Source: Abiotrophia sp965245735 (lineage in GTDB: Bacteria; Bacillota; Bacilli; Lactobacillales; Aerococcaceae). Taken from it: a DNA stretch of 42,653 bases. Made by a program: the position numbers and the translations under genes. Positions 15,844 through 24,266 of the stretch are shown in pieces. The notes beneath the pieces are model-generated. The model saw only the letters and a list, made by a program, of their open reading frames with translations, searched no databases and was not told the DNA's origin. The stretch spans positions 1 to 42,653 of the forward strand of contig CBDFAX010000017.1 of the NCBI GenBank assembly GCA_965245735.1, read 5' to 3'. The first letter of the stretch is position 1; the number at the start of each line of letters is the position of its first letter.

Positions 15844-16842
15844 TTATGACAGAATGTCATTCTTACATTCCCCGGTTTCCAGATAATCCTTGAGGTTATT
15901 GAAGCTGGTTTCCACCATGTTCTCTACTGCCTCATCGGTGTAGCTGCCCATGTGAGGCGTTAATAAGACCTTAGGATAGAGGTCAACCAATTTCTTAACC
16001 GCAGGATTGCTAATCTCTTGACCGCGCAGGTCCTTGAAGAAGAATTGGCTCTCATTCTCTAAGACATCTAAGCATGCCCCAGCCAAATGGCCAGATTCGA
16101 TGGCTTCAATAATGGCATCCACATCCTGCAACTCACCGCGCGCAGTGTTGACCAGAATGGCCCCTGGCTTCATCTTGCTGATGAATTCCTTGGTGATGAC
16201 CTTGCCATTAGCTGGAATGTAAGGTGCATGAATGGAAATCACGTCTGACTTAGCCAAGAGCTCATCCAGTTCTACTTGGGTGCAGATATGATCTACCCCT
16301 TCTTTTGGAAAGGCGTCGTAAGCTAAGACATTCGCGCCCAAGCCCTTGAAGAGCGTTGCGGTCGTCAACCCAATCCGGCCAATCCCAACCACACCAACGG
16401 TACAGTTACGGATTTCCTTGGCAAACATTTGGTTGTCCACACGGAAATCTTGTTGGCTAGTGCGGTTAGTGGTGTAGGCCACGTTACGCAAGAGGGTCAT
16501 AGCCAAGGTTAGCGCCAATTCAGAAATGGCGTTAGGCGAGTAGAAAGGCACATAAGCCAGCTTAAAGCCTAATTCCTTGGCATAGGCAACATCGATATGG
16601 TTGACACCAACGGTCCGAGTCAAGACATATTCCACGCCCAATTCCTTGTAGATGTCTAAGACTTCCTTGTTAGCCCAGCAGTTGCCACGCAAGATAACAG
16701 CTTGGCAACCAGCTGCTTGACGTGCATCTTCAGGGCCATTCAAGTAATTGGCTACACAGACTAAGTCATAGCCAAACTTCTGATTGACGGCTTCAAAAAT
16801 TGGTAGTTCGACGTCACGGACGCCATACGCTAATACTTTCAT
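15844..16842 (-). CDS. D-2-hydroxyacid dehydrogenase (D-lactate dehydrogenase type)
   Basis: A 332-aa NAD-dependent dehydrogenase. The nucleotide motif is GVVGIGRIG (151-159). The catalytic residues fall at Arg235 (NTARGE), Glu264 (DVLENE) and His297 (TPHMGS), nearly the same numbers as Lactobacillus D-lactate dehydrogenase, and length also agrees. The likely reaction is pyruvate to D-lactate; a hydroxyisocaproate dehydrogenase or VanH-like role cannot be excluded from sequence. It follows the AEC carrier gene by 82 bases and shares its terminator, so carrier and dehydrogenase probably handle the same or related organic acids. Confidence 0.9.
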   Translation of the reverse strand: MKVLAYGVRDVELPIFEAVNQKFGYDLVCVANYLNGPEDARQAAGCQAVILRGNCWANKEVLDIYKELGVEYVLTRTVGVNHIDVAYAKELGFKLAYVPFYSPNAISELALTLAMTLLRNVAYTTNRTSQQDFRVDNQMFAKEIRNCTVGVVGIGRIGLTTATLFKGLGANVLAYDAFPKEGVDHICTQVELDELLAKSDVISIHAPYIPANGKVITKEFISKMKPGAILVNTARGELQDVDAIIEAIESGHLAGACLDVLENESQFFFKDLRGQEISNPAVKKLVDLYPKVLLTPHMGSYTDEAVENMVETSFNNLKDYLETGECKNDILS

Positions 16843-16924
16843 GATTTGATAATACTCCTTTATAAAAGAGGAAAAGCAGACCGAGGTCGGAGCCCCGTCT
16901 ACTTTGCCTAGTGCTTGTGACTAA

Positions 16925-17971
16925 TTATAAGCCTGCGAAAATCCCTTGTCCTACGACAATCCAGAAGATAATCGCCAAGATGCTGAGCACGGTCGCCAAG
17001 AGGGAGACGTTACTTGCTAGAACCGCTTCACGGTCGAATTTAATGGCATAAGCCACCGCAACCGTTGCAGGTGGGGTTGCTAACATGATAATGATCCCCA
17101 TAGCCGCTTCAAAGCCCATTGGCAAGAAGAAGTTGATGGCGAAGATAAGGGCTACAAAGATAGCAGGGACAAAGAGTAATTTAACGACTGAGTAGTACCA
17201 AGCAGCTTTTTCTTTGACTGCATCTGCAATCGAGATGTTACCCAAGGTAATCCCGATAGCTAACCATGCCAATGGAGAGCTCAAGTCTGCCAAGTAGGTC
17301 AGGGCCTTGAAGAGCCATGGCGCGGTTAAGTCAATACGTAAGAAGGCGACGCTCACCATTTCCTTAGTCTTAGGATCCATAACGGATACTTGTGGTAAAG
17401 AGCCTTGGAAGAGCCAGATAACGAGACCAGCGAAGGTCGCAATCACAATAATGTTCCCGAAGATAGACTTAAGGTTCTTTTTCTCGAACTTAGTGCCGCT
17501 CATGCGGATTAAGCCGTAAGAGTAGAGGAAGACCCGGTAAGCCAAGTTGAAGATATTGGCATAGAGTACCCCGGTTGCCCCGAGTAAGCCGTTGATGATT
17601 GGAATACCGAAGAAGGTGGTTGACCCAAAGGTTGTCAGAACGGACAAGGTGGTCTTACGGTCGCCCTTTTCCTTAACGAAGAAAAGCTCACCTAGGACAA
17701 TCAGAATTACATAGGCCACAAAACCAAAGATAAAGACGTTGAGACCCTTGGTGAAGGTTTCCTTGCTAATTGGCGCCATAAAGGCCTTAAAGGCCAAAGC
17801 CGGAATCGCGACTGACAGGACTAGGTTACTAATGACCTTACCGCTCTTTTCGTCGACAATGTTCTTCTTACGAATATAATAGCCGACTAAGATAATAGAA
17901 ATTGTAGAGAAAATGTTCGCTACAAAGTTGGGGTTACTTAGAACCTCAAATAACTTATCAAATGCTTGCAA
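16925..17971 (-). CDS. AEC family transporter (auxin efflux carrier-like; malate/organic acid)
   Basis: A 348-aa membrane protein with about ten hydrophobic helices in the five-plus-five AEC arrangement and a central charged loop. AEC proteins in lactic bacteria are often malate or other organic acid permeases; substrate here is not shown. No ATG fits the N-terminus. The best start is the TTG at 17971 (MQAFDKLFEVLSNPNF), 9 bases after AAGGAGG. The ATG at 18037 would extend the protein through the promoter region and operators. Confidence 0.86.
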   Translation of the reverse strand: MQAFDKLFEVLSNPNFVANIFSTISIILVGYYIRKKNIVDEKSGKVISNLVLSVAIPALAFKAFMAPISKETFTKGLNVFIFGFVAYVILIVLGELFFVKEKGDRKTTLSVLTTFGSTTFFGIPIINGLLGATGVLYANIFNLAYRVFLYSYGLIRMSGTKFEKKNLKSIFGNIIVIATFAGLVIWLFQGSLPQVSVMDPKTKEMVSVAFLRIDLTAPWLFKALTYLADLSSPLAWLAIGITLGNISIADAVKEKAAWYYSVVKLLFVPAIFVALIFAINFFLPMGFEAAMGIIIMLATPPATVAVAYAIKFDREAVLASNVSLLATVLSILAIIFWIVVGQGIFAGL

Positions 17972-17999
17972 TTGATAATGCCTCCTTAAATAATTTTGA

Positions 18000-18016
18000 G
18001 ACGGTCCTGGACCGTC
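18000..18016. promoter_or_regulatory. Palindrome GACGGTCC-T-GGACCGTC in the AEC leader
   Basis: Perfect 8-bp arms around one base, just downstream of the expected transcription start. A one-base loop makes a poor RNA hairpin, so a protein operator is more likely. Confidence 0.45.
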
Positions 18017-18025
18017 AACTTTTCC

Positions 18026-18054
18026 ATTGTACCACAAAGCGGGCGCTTTGTTGA
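18026..18054 (-). promoter_or_regulatory. AEC-dehydrogenase promoter with an operator in its spacer
   Basis: On the minus strand TCAACA (-35) and TACAAT (-10, 18026-18031) are 17 bases apart. The spacer and -35 hold the dyad ACAAAGCG-GG-CGCTTTGT (18034-18051). It differs from a cre site, which has one central CG. Confidence 0.5.
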
Positions 18055-18114
18055 CACTTTTTTATGAAAAAGTTCATTATTGCAAACTACCTCTAATCCG
18101 TCTCTCAATCAAGA

Positions 18115-18160
18115 CAAAAAACGCTCAAGACCGGCCTTTTAGAAGGCTGGCTTGAACGTT
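18115..18160 (-). terminator. Terminator of the ctsR-clpC-pucR-tadA operon
   Basis: On the minus strand AACGTTCAAGCCAGCCTT pairs with AAGGCCGGTCTTGAGCGTT (a few wobble/mismatches), followed by TTTTTT. Confidence 0.85.
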
Positions 18161-18174
18161 GATTTTTATATTAA

Positions 18175-18711
18175 TTAGTCAGCTTGTCCCTCCGCTAGCT
18201 TGGCTTGCGCTTTACGCAACTTATTGCGCTTGCGGAGGCCTTGGAAGAAGGTCTTGAGCTTGTCACTACACTGGGCTTCCAGCACTCCCTTAATGACTTG
18301 AGGCTGATGGTTGAAGCGGCTGTCTTCCAAGAGATTCATGAGACTGCCGGCACAGCCGCCCTTGGGGTCACTTGCGCCGTAAACCACCTGACCCACCCGC
18401 GATAAGACCAGGGCACCCGCACACATAGGGCAAGGTTCCAAGGTCACATAGAGGGTACAGCCCTCTAGGCGCCAGGCACCCAGGGCCTGGTTGGCCGCTT
18501 CAATGGCTAGGAGTTCGGCGTGGGCCGTAGCCTGGTGGTTGACCTCCCGCAGATTGTAGGCTGAAGCCAGGAGGACGCCATCCTTAACTAAGAGGGCGCC
18601 AATGGGCACTTCACCTAGGGCTTGGGCCTGGTCGGCCAGTTCTAGGGCCTGCTGCATCCAATGTTCGTGCTGGGCCAAGTCGGTGGGCGCCAGTTGGCTT
18701 GCATCCATCAT
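18175..18711 (-). CDS. tadA: tRNA-specific adenosine deaminase
   Basis: TadA converts A34 to inosine in tRNA-Arg. The 178-aa protein has the deaminase zinc site His64-Ala-Glu66 (TAHAELLAI) and PCPMCAGA with Cys94 and Cys97. Two adjacent ATGs at 18711 and 18708 follow AAGGGGTGAGG; the pucR stop lies inside this ribosome site, so translation is coupled. A longer frame to 18750 lies inside pucR and is unlikely. Confidence 0.94.
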   Translation of the reverse strand: MMDASQLAPTDLAQHEHWMQQALELADQAQALGEVPIGALLVKDGVLLASAYNLREVNHQATAHAELLAIEAANQALGAWRLEGCTLYVTLEPCPMCAGALVLSRVGQVVYGASDPKGGCAGSLMNLLEDSRFNHQPQVIKGVLEAQCSDKLKTFFQGLRKRNKLRKAQAKLAEGQAD

Positions 18712-18715
18712 GGCC

Positions 18716-19594
18716 TCACCCCTTATGTTCCAGAGCCAGGTAGCTAACAATCAGATCTGTCAGATGTTGCAGGTTAAGCCCCGTTTCCTTGGTGTATTTG
18801 CTGAGGCGATAGGTCAGGGTATTGCGATGAATATAGAGTTCGTCGGCTGCCTGACTCAGGTTGCCCTGGTGTTCAAAGAGGGCCCGCACCGTCGCCGCAT
18901 AGTCTGGATTGTGCTTGAGGACATCGTGCAGTCGATCCATAAAGGCATACTGCTTGGTCACCTCGCGCCCTACCAGGCGCAAGAGGACTGAGGTCAGGGG
19001 CACAATTTCAGGCTCCATAATCTGAGACAGAATACTGTGAACCAGACGTCGCTCATCTTGGAAATGGGCCACATAATCCTGGTCCAACTTGGCAACTAGG
19101 CCGACACAGCCCCGAGTCACCGTCTCAAAGTCAATGTCCAAGGTCTTAATAATGTCCACCAAGGCGCCCACGTGTTCCATGCCTCGAAGGCAGACTAGCC
19201 AGCGATTGGCTTCATCCGGAATGACCACTTCAATGGCTTCCAGAGAATCTTCCAGGGTTTGCTGCCACAAGACAGGGTCGAAGGTCTCTGACTTGGCCTG
19301 CATAATCAAATAGATACAGACCAAACTGCCCCGCATTTGGCCTTCTAGCGGCCGACCTTCTAGGAGAAAGGCCCGCCAGGCCTGTTGATGTGGCGCTAAA
19401 TCCACGACCGGCACCTGGGGTGTGGCCTTGGCCAAGCTCATCATAAGCAAGAGTTCTTCTTCCTTACTGGTCAGGTCAGCCTGAGGAATGGCCAGGCCTT
19501 GATCCCCCAATTGGACAATCAGATAGCCGGGCAGCACCGCATCCGGTGCGACTGCTTGGGCCTGGGGATAGAGTCTTTGCAGTTGTTCAAACAT
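18716..19594 (-). CDS. PucR-type helix-turn-helix regulator
   Basis: A 292-aa protein. The C-terminus carries the PucR/CdaR helix-turn-helix: FEHQGNLSQAADELYIHRNT followed by LTYRLSKYTKETGLNLQHL. The N-terminal 200 residues are a GGDEF-like/sensor region without recognisable catalytic residues. Ligand and targets are unknown. It sits 24 bases after clpC and immediately before tadA, so it should be cotranscribed with the heat-shock operon, an unusual partner for ctsR-clpC. Confidence 0.8.
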   Translation of the reverse strand: MFEQLQRLYPQAQAVAPDAVLPGYLIVQLGDQGLAIPQADLTSKEEELLLMMSLAKATPQVPVVDLAPHQQAWRAFLLEGRPLEGQMRGSLVCIYLIMQAKSETFDPVLWQQTLEDSLEAIEVVIPDEANRWLVCLRGMEHVGALVDIIKTLDIDFETVTRGCVGLVAKLDQDYVAHFQDERRLVHSILSQIMEPEIVPLTSVLLRLVGREVTKQYAFMDRLHDVLKHNPDYAATVRALFEHQGNLSQAADELYIHRNTLTYRLSKYTKETGLNLQHLTDLIVSYLALEHKG

Positions 19595-19618
19595 GGGCTA
19601 GCTCCTGTCTTAGATTAT

Positions 19619-22129
19619 TTAGGCTTTGGCTTTGGGCTTAGCTTTGGCCTTGCTTGAGCCAGCCTCATGGTCCTTAGCGGCAATGTTGATCTTACCGGAC
19701 CGGCCGCCAATGGTCACCGAGTCCCCGGTGACAATGCTGCCGCTAAGCAGCAACTCACTGAGTTGGTCCTCAATTTGTTTTTGAATCGCGCGACGAATTG
19801 GACGCGCCCCGTATTCTGGGTCGAAGCCGGCTTCGGCGATAATGTCTACCGCTGTGTCGGTCACCCGAGCCTTGATGGCCAATTCGCCTAGGCGCTTGAT
19901 AATATCCTTGGTATGGAGCTTCACGATCTGGCGAATTTCTTCCTTAGTTAAGGAGTGGAAGACCACCGTTTCGTCAATCCGGTTGAGTAATTCAGGACGG
20001 AAAGAACGCTTGAGCTCTTCGCGAATACGTTTTTCCATGGCCAGGTGGTCAGCGGTAAACTGCTTAGCCCCAAAGCCGACGGATTTCTCATCCCGCAGGG
20101 CGGTTGCCCCTAGGTTAGAAGTCATGATAATGATGGTGTTACGGAAATCGACTTGGCGGCCCTTGGAGTCAGTCAAATGCCCGTCGTCAAAGACTTGGAG
20201 CAGGATATTGAAGACATCAGGGTGGGCCTTCTCGATTTCGTCGAGCAGAATAACGGAGTAAGGTTTTTGGCGAACCTTCTCGGTCAACTGGCCGCTTTCT
20301 TCATGGCCTACATAACCAGGAGGCGAACCAATCAGGCGAGACACAGTGTGTTTCTCCATGTACTCGGACATGTCGACCCGAATCATATTGTCTTGGGAAC
20401 CAAACATGGCTTGGGCCAAGGCCTTGGCTAATTCAGTCTTACCGACCCCAGTTGGCCCTAAGAAAAGGAAGGAACCAATTGGACGGCCTGGCGCCTTGAG
20501 GCCAGAACGAGCCCGGCGAATAGCACGTGACACAGCGGACACGGCTTCTTCTTGGCCAATAACTCGTTGGTGAAGCTCCCGCTCTAGGTTAACTAGGCGT
20601 TGGCTTTCCTTCATGGCCATTTGGGTCACTGGGATGCCAGTTGACAGGGCCACGACTTGAGCCACTTGCTCTTCATCCACGACTAAATGTGCTGGCTGGC
20701 CAACCTGAGCTTGGGCTTTCTTGCGGGCCCGGGCCAGGCGTTTTTCCAATTTTTGTTCAGCTTCACGAAGGCTAGCAGCCTCTGGGAAGTTACGAGCTAG
20801 CACGGCTTCTTCCTTATCAGCCTGCAACTTGGCCATTTCCTTCTCTAGAGCGAAAAGGGGATCGTGAGAGACAGCTTCTTCAATCCGCACCTTAGCGGCC
20901 GCTTCATCGATCAGGTCGATGGCCTTATCAGGCAAGGAACGCGACGTAATGTAGCGGACACTGAGTTTGACTGCCGCTTCAATGGCTTGGTCGGTAATAG
21001 TCACTGCGTGGTGCACTTCATATTGGGTCTTGAGCCCTTGCAGAATCTGGATGGTTTCTTCAGGGGTTGGCTCGTCTACTTGCACCTTAGAGAAACGACG
21101 TTCCAAGGCCGCGTCTTTTTCAATGTATTTCTGGTATTCACTTAGGGTCGTCGCCCCAATGACTTGGATTTCACCCCGTGCCAGGGCTGGCTTGAGGATG
21201 TTGGCTGCATCAATAGCCCCTTCAGAGCCACCGGCCCCAATCAGGGTATGGAGCTCATCAATGAAGAGAATAACTTGTCCGTCGGCCATGACTTCTTCCA
21301 CAATGCGCTTCATGCGCTCTTCGAACTCACCCCGGTACTTGGTCCCAGCCACCAGGCTCCCCATATCCAGCATCATAAGGCGCTTCTTAGCAATATCGGC
21401 CGGCACGTCGCCTGACACGATGTGTTGGGCTAGGCCTTCTGCCAAGGCAGTCTTACCTACCCCTGGGTCCCCGACTAGGACTGGGTTATTCTTCTTACGA
21501 CGGCTGATGATTTGCAACATGCGTTGGACTTCCTTCTCGCGGCCCACCACTGGGTCCATCTGGCCTTGCTTAGCCATTTGGGTCAGGTTGCGGGCAAAGG
21601 AATCCAAGGTCGGTGTCTTACTTGGCGCAGTTTCGCTAGCTTTCTGGGTCCGGGCTTGAGGCTTGCTTTGGCCCATTGGCATCTTATCAATGCCGATGGC
21701 TTGGTAGACGGCTTTCTTAAGGGCATCCAAGTCGACATCGAGGTTGCGTAAGATTAAGGTGGCCAAAATTTCTTGTGGCAGCATGGCTAATAAGAGGTGC
21801 TCAGTCCCAATTTGGCGAGCGCCCAAGCGCTTAGCTGTATTGGAGGCATCCATGATATTCTTCTTGGCGCGCGGCGAATAAGGTAGAGTGACTTCTCCCC
21901 GAGGCATAGGCGCCTCTACATCGCCGTGGATGGCCCGCAACTCGTTCAGAATGAGTTCCGGGGTCACGCCAAATTCACGGAGAATGACGCCGGCAATGCC
22001 ACGTTCTTCGCGGGCTAGACCAATCAAGATATGCTCGGTACCAATGGCTGAATGGCGCAATTGGTAGGTGGCCTCAGCCGCCATGATCATGACTTGATGG
22101 GCGCTCTCGGTAAATAGTTCTTCAAACAT
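19619..22129 (-). CDS. clpC: ATP-dependent Clp protease ATP-binding subunit ClpC
   Basis: ClpC is a class I AAA+ unfoldase that feeds ClpP. The 836-aa protein has two Clp-N repeats (from residue 3 and ~80), first AAA module GDPGVGKTAL with DELHTLIGAG, a middle coiled-coil (M) domain with EAEQKLEKRLARARKKA, and a second AAA module GPTGVGKTEL with LLDEIEKAHPDVFN. A Lys/Ala tail ends the protein. The ATG at 22129 follows AAGGAGTG; the longer frame to 22246 overlaps ctsR and is rejected. Confidence 0.97.
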   Translation of the reverse strand: MFEELFTESAHQVMIMAAEATYQLRHSAIGTEHILIGLAREERGIAGVILREFGVTPELILNELRAIHGDVEAPMPRGEVTLPYSPRAKKNIMDASNTAKRLGARQIGTEHLLLAMLPQEILATLILRNLDVDLDALKKAVYQAIGIDKMPMGQSKPQARTQKASETAPSKTPTLDSFARNLTQMAKQGQMDPVVGREKEVQRMLQIISRRKKNNPVLVGDPGVGKTALAEGLAQHIVSGDVPADIAKKRLMMLDMGSLVAGTKYRGEFEERMKRIVEEVMADGQVILFIDELHTLIGAGGSEGAIDAANILKPALARGEIQVIGATTLSEYQKYIEKDAALERRFSKVQVDEPTPEETIQILQGLKTQYEVHHAVTITDQAIEAAVKLSVRYITSRSLPDKAIDLIDEAAAKVRIEEAVSHDPLFALEKEMAKLQADKEEAVLARNFPEAASLREAEQKLEKRLARARKKAQAQVGQPAHLVVDEEQVAQVVALSTGIPVTQMAMKESQRLVNLERELHQRVIGQEEAVSAVSRAIRRARSGLKAPGRPIGSFLFLGPTGVGKTELAKALAQAMFGSQDNMIRVDMSEYMEKHTVSRLIGSPPGYVGHEESGQLTEKVRQKPYSVILLDEIEKAHPDVFNILLQVFDDGHLTDSKGRQVDFRNTIIIMTSNLGATALRDEKSVGFGAKQFTADHLAMEKRIREELKRSFRPELLNRIDETVVFHSLTKEEIRQIVKLHTKDIIKRLGELAIKARVTDTAVDIIAEAGFDPEYGARPIRRAIQKQIEDQLSELLLSGSIVTGDSVTIGGRSGKINIAAKDHEAGSSKAKAKPKAKA

Positions 22130-22148
22130 CGCGTCTTCACTCCTTTTC

Positions 22149-22613
22149 TTAATAGCTGTATTTGAGTTGTTGCAAAAAGGTCTTGAGCAGTTGGGCGCGA
22201 GCTGCCTGTTCCTGCTCACTGATTTGATGGAGGACGGATTTTTCAATCACGGACAGGATTAAGGTACCCTCGCGGTTGGTAATCAGGCCCTTGCCAATCA
22301 AATTCTCAATCATATGAATGCCGTTGCGTTGGCTAATCTTATCGCCCACTAATTCAATCAGCTGATCAATCAGGGCCGCCTCGTCGGCCAATTCAATCTT
22401 GAGAATGCGGATATAGCCGCCACCACCCCGCTTACTTTCGACCAGGTAGCCATGCTCCTGGGTAAAGCGTGTCTTGATGACATAGTTAATTTGTGACGGG
22501 ACACAGTCGAAGTGCTCCGCGATGTCACTACGTTTGATTTCGACATGCTCTTGGTGCTTAAGGAATTCCTTCAAGTAGGCCTCAATGATGTCGGTCATAT
22601 TGCGGCTTGACAT
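22149..22613 (-). CDS. ctsR: Class III heat-shock repressor CtsR
   Basis: A 154-aa repressor with an N-terminal winged helix-turn-helix (MTDIIEAYLKEFL, HFDCVPSQINYVI) and the tetraglycine wing SKRGGGGYIRI that binds the heptad operators. CtsR represses clp genes and is inactivated by heat via its glycine loop and McsB/ClpC in other species. mcsA and mcsB are not in this operon; clpC follows directly after 19 bases, the streptococcal/lactobacillar arrangement. Confidence 0.96.
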   Translation of the reverse strand: MSSRNMTDIIEAYLKEFLKHQEHVEIKRSDIAEHFDCVPSQINYVIKTRFTQEHGYLVESKRGGGGYIRILKIELADEAALIDQLIELVGDKISQRNGIHMIENLIGKGLITNREGTLILSVIEKSVLHQISEQEQAARAQLLKTFLQQLKYSY

Positions 22614-22628
22614 GTTACCCCTCCTTAC

Positions 22629-22645
22629 ATTGACTTTCTTTGACT
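22629..22645 (-). promoter_or_regulatory. CtsR operator
   Basis: The minus strand reads AGTCAAA-GAA-AGTCAAT, an almost perfect CtsR heptad repeat. It sits immediately downstream of the -10 box, so bound CtsR blocks initiation and the operon is autoregulated. Confidence 0.9.
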
Positions 22646-22674
22646 ATTGTACACCAAATCAGGCCTTTTGCCAA
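22646..22674 (-). promoter_or_regulatory. ctsR-clpC promoter
   Basis: On the minus strand TTGGCA, 17 bases, TACAAT (22646-22651). Confidence 0.8.
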
Positions 22675-22726
22675 CCTAATTGCTTGGCCTAGGGCTAAAG
22701 AAAAAGGAGCCTGAGGCCCCTTTTAT

Positions 22727-22907
22727 ATAAATGATTATATATTTGACTTTTCATAAGTGGCCGGGGCCAAATCCCGTTCTGACAGGCTTTTGCCGCCAAA
22801 AGACGAACGTTTCCGGCTTGTTTTTGACTTTTTCTGTTCGCGACTGCCAAAAAGCCAGATTTTTTGCCCTCTCAAACCCTATTTAATAGTGTAACTATTA
22901 AATAGGC
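22727..22907 (+). repeat. Long copy of the dispersed intergenic element, copy 3
   Basis: This and the ctsR control region fill the 294-bp gap 22614-22907. It has ATAAATGATTATATA at 22727, AAAAGACGAACGTT at 22798 (71 bases later) and the hairpin CCCTATTTAATAGT from 22877 (79 later), the same offsets as at 439-621. The hairpin has 13-bp arms (22878-22890, 22894-22906). A short GC-rich hairpin (AAAAGGAGCC-TGA-GGCCCCTTTT) lies just before it at about 22700-22724. The 3' end touches the stop codon of the 5'-nucleotidase gene. Confidence 0.65.
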
Positions 22908-24245
22908 TTAAGCCTCTTGGGCCAGGTAGGCCACCAAGGCATCCAGGTCGCTACCCAGCTGCTGATCCAGCAGCTGGTGACGGGCCAAGCCCTCATAGCC
23001 ATCCCGGCCTCGTCCTAAGAAGTCGTTGGTCACCAGCTGATAAGTGGCCTCAGGGTCCAGACCCTTGACTGCCTCTTCAAGCTCTAAGGGCTGGCCTTGA
23101 CTGTCGATCATACGAGGATAGTGGCCGGATTCCAGCGCCTCCTTGAGGTCGGCACCCGTTACTTCCAGGACCCAGAGCTGGCAGCCAAAGGGCAGAATAG
23201 CCAGAGCCTCCTCATAGGTCACCGGCCCCTGATCCAGACTGGCGCGGACGCCTCGCCCATTAATGAGGCTAAAGTCCACTTGCCAGCCCTTGGCCCGAGC
23301 AGCTGCCGCATAGGCCCGGCAGACCAGTTGGCTAAGCTTGGTATGGCCCTGGCTCAAGGCCTCCCGACTGCCATCCAGGGCCTGGCGACTGACGCCAATG
23401 ACCTGGCTAATCCGCGCTTGGGCCTGGCTTTGCCAGATTTTGAGTTCCTTGGCTACCGGGCGGGCCACCTTGGCATAATGGCTGAGATCATGCAGTTGGT
23501 AGTGGCCGAGCTGGTGGCTGCCATCCGGATGGAGCCAGAGACTGAGTTCACCCAATAGGCGGCCATAGTAGCCGGCTTGCACCACCAAAGTTTGACCGAC
23601 TAGGGCGGGTTGCTCTGTCACCGTATGGGTATGGCCCCCGATAATGGCAGCAAAGTCCGGCACGTCTTGGGCCAGAGCCAGGTCCGTCTCATAGCCCAAA
23701 TGACTTAAGAGGACAAAGTGGCTTGCGCCAGCCTGACGGGCTAAGGCCAGATTCCGTTCTAAGGCTAGACGAGGCTCTTCAAAGCCAATCAGCTCCCCTG
23801 GCGAAGAATTATCCAAGGTTTCCAGGGTCGTAGCGGCTAGAATAGCCAGCCGGACACCATCCGCCAGGTCATAGAGGCGGTAAGGCGCCACTTGCTGCGC
23901 CGCCAAGTCAGCCAAAGCCGGCTCCCGGCTAAAGTCCAGGTTACTGGATACAAAGGGCACCCGGGCTTGGGCCAGATAGGAGGCCAAAAAGCTAGGTCCC
24001 AGATCAAATTCATGGTTACCAAAAGTAACCGCATCATAACCCAACTGGTTCAAGAGGGCAATTTCCGCTTGACCAGCAAAGAGCTGGAAGTAAGGGCCAC
24101 CCACAAAGAGGTCCCCCGCCCCCAGCAACAGGCTGGCTTGATACTGCGCACGCAGGCCTTTAATCAGATGGGCTCGCTGGCCAAATAAATCCAGATAGGA
24201 ATGGGTGTCATTGGTATGGAGAATGCCAAGTTTTACAGCTTGCAT
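22908..24245 (-). CDS. Bifunctional metallophosphatase/5'-nucleotidase, cytosolic type
   Basis: A 445-aa calcineurin-like phosphoesterase. The N-terminal metal-binding motifs are HTNDTHS, GAGDLF, FGNHEFD, LSHLGYETD and GGHTHT. The C-terminal nucleotidase domain is marked by NGRGVRASLDQGPVTYEEAL and ILPFG. It is expected to hydrolyse nucleotides, nucleotide sugars or related phosphate esters. Unlike cell-surface members, it has no signal peptide and no LPXTG anchor, so it should act in the cytoplasm. It lies 21 bases after the RpiR gene in the same transcript. Confidence 0.9.
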   Translation of the reverse strand: MQAVKLGILHTNDTHSYLDLFGQRAHLIKGLRAQYQASLLLGAGDLFVGGPYFQLFAGQAEIALLNQLGYDAVTFGNHEFDLGPSFLASYLAQARVPFVSSNLDFSREPALADLAAQQVAPYRLYDLADGVRLAILAATTLETLDNSSPGELIGFEEPRLALERNLALARQAGASHFVLLSHLGYETDLALAQDVPDFAAIIGGHTHTVTEQPALVGQTLVVQAGYYGRLLGELSLWLHPDGSHQLGHYQLHDLSHYAKVARPVAKELKIWQSQAQARISQVIGVSRQALDGSREALSQGHTKLSQLVCRAYAAAARAKGWQVDFSLINGRGVRASLDQGPVTYEEALAILPFGCQLWVLEVTGADLKEALESGHYPRMIDSQGQPLELEEAVKGLDPEATYQLVTNDFLGRGRDGYEGLARHQLLDQQLGSDLDALVAYLAQEA

Positions 24246-24266
24246 GAATCAATCGCTTCCTTCTGC

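Noticed and set aside
18000..18016. GACGGTCC palindrome considered as a terminator
   Set aside because: One-base loop and no T run; better explained as a protein site.
20967..21659. 230-aa plus-strand frame inside clpC
   Set aside because: Antisense shadow with low-complexity composition, no ribosome site and no recognisable domain.
22130..22246. N-terminal extension of clpC
   Set aside because: It overlaps ctsR; the ATG at 22129 has AAGGAG and gives the standard ClpC N-terminus.
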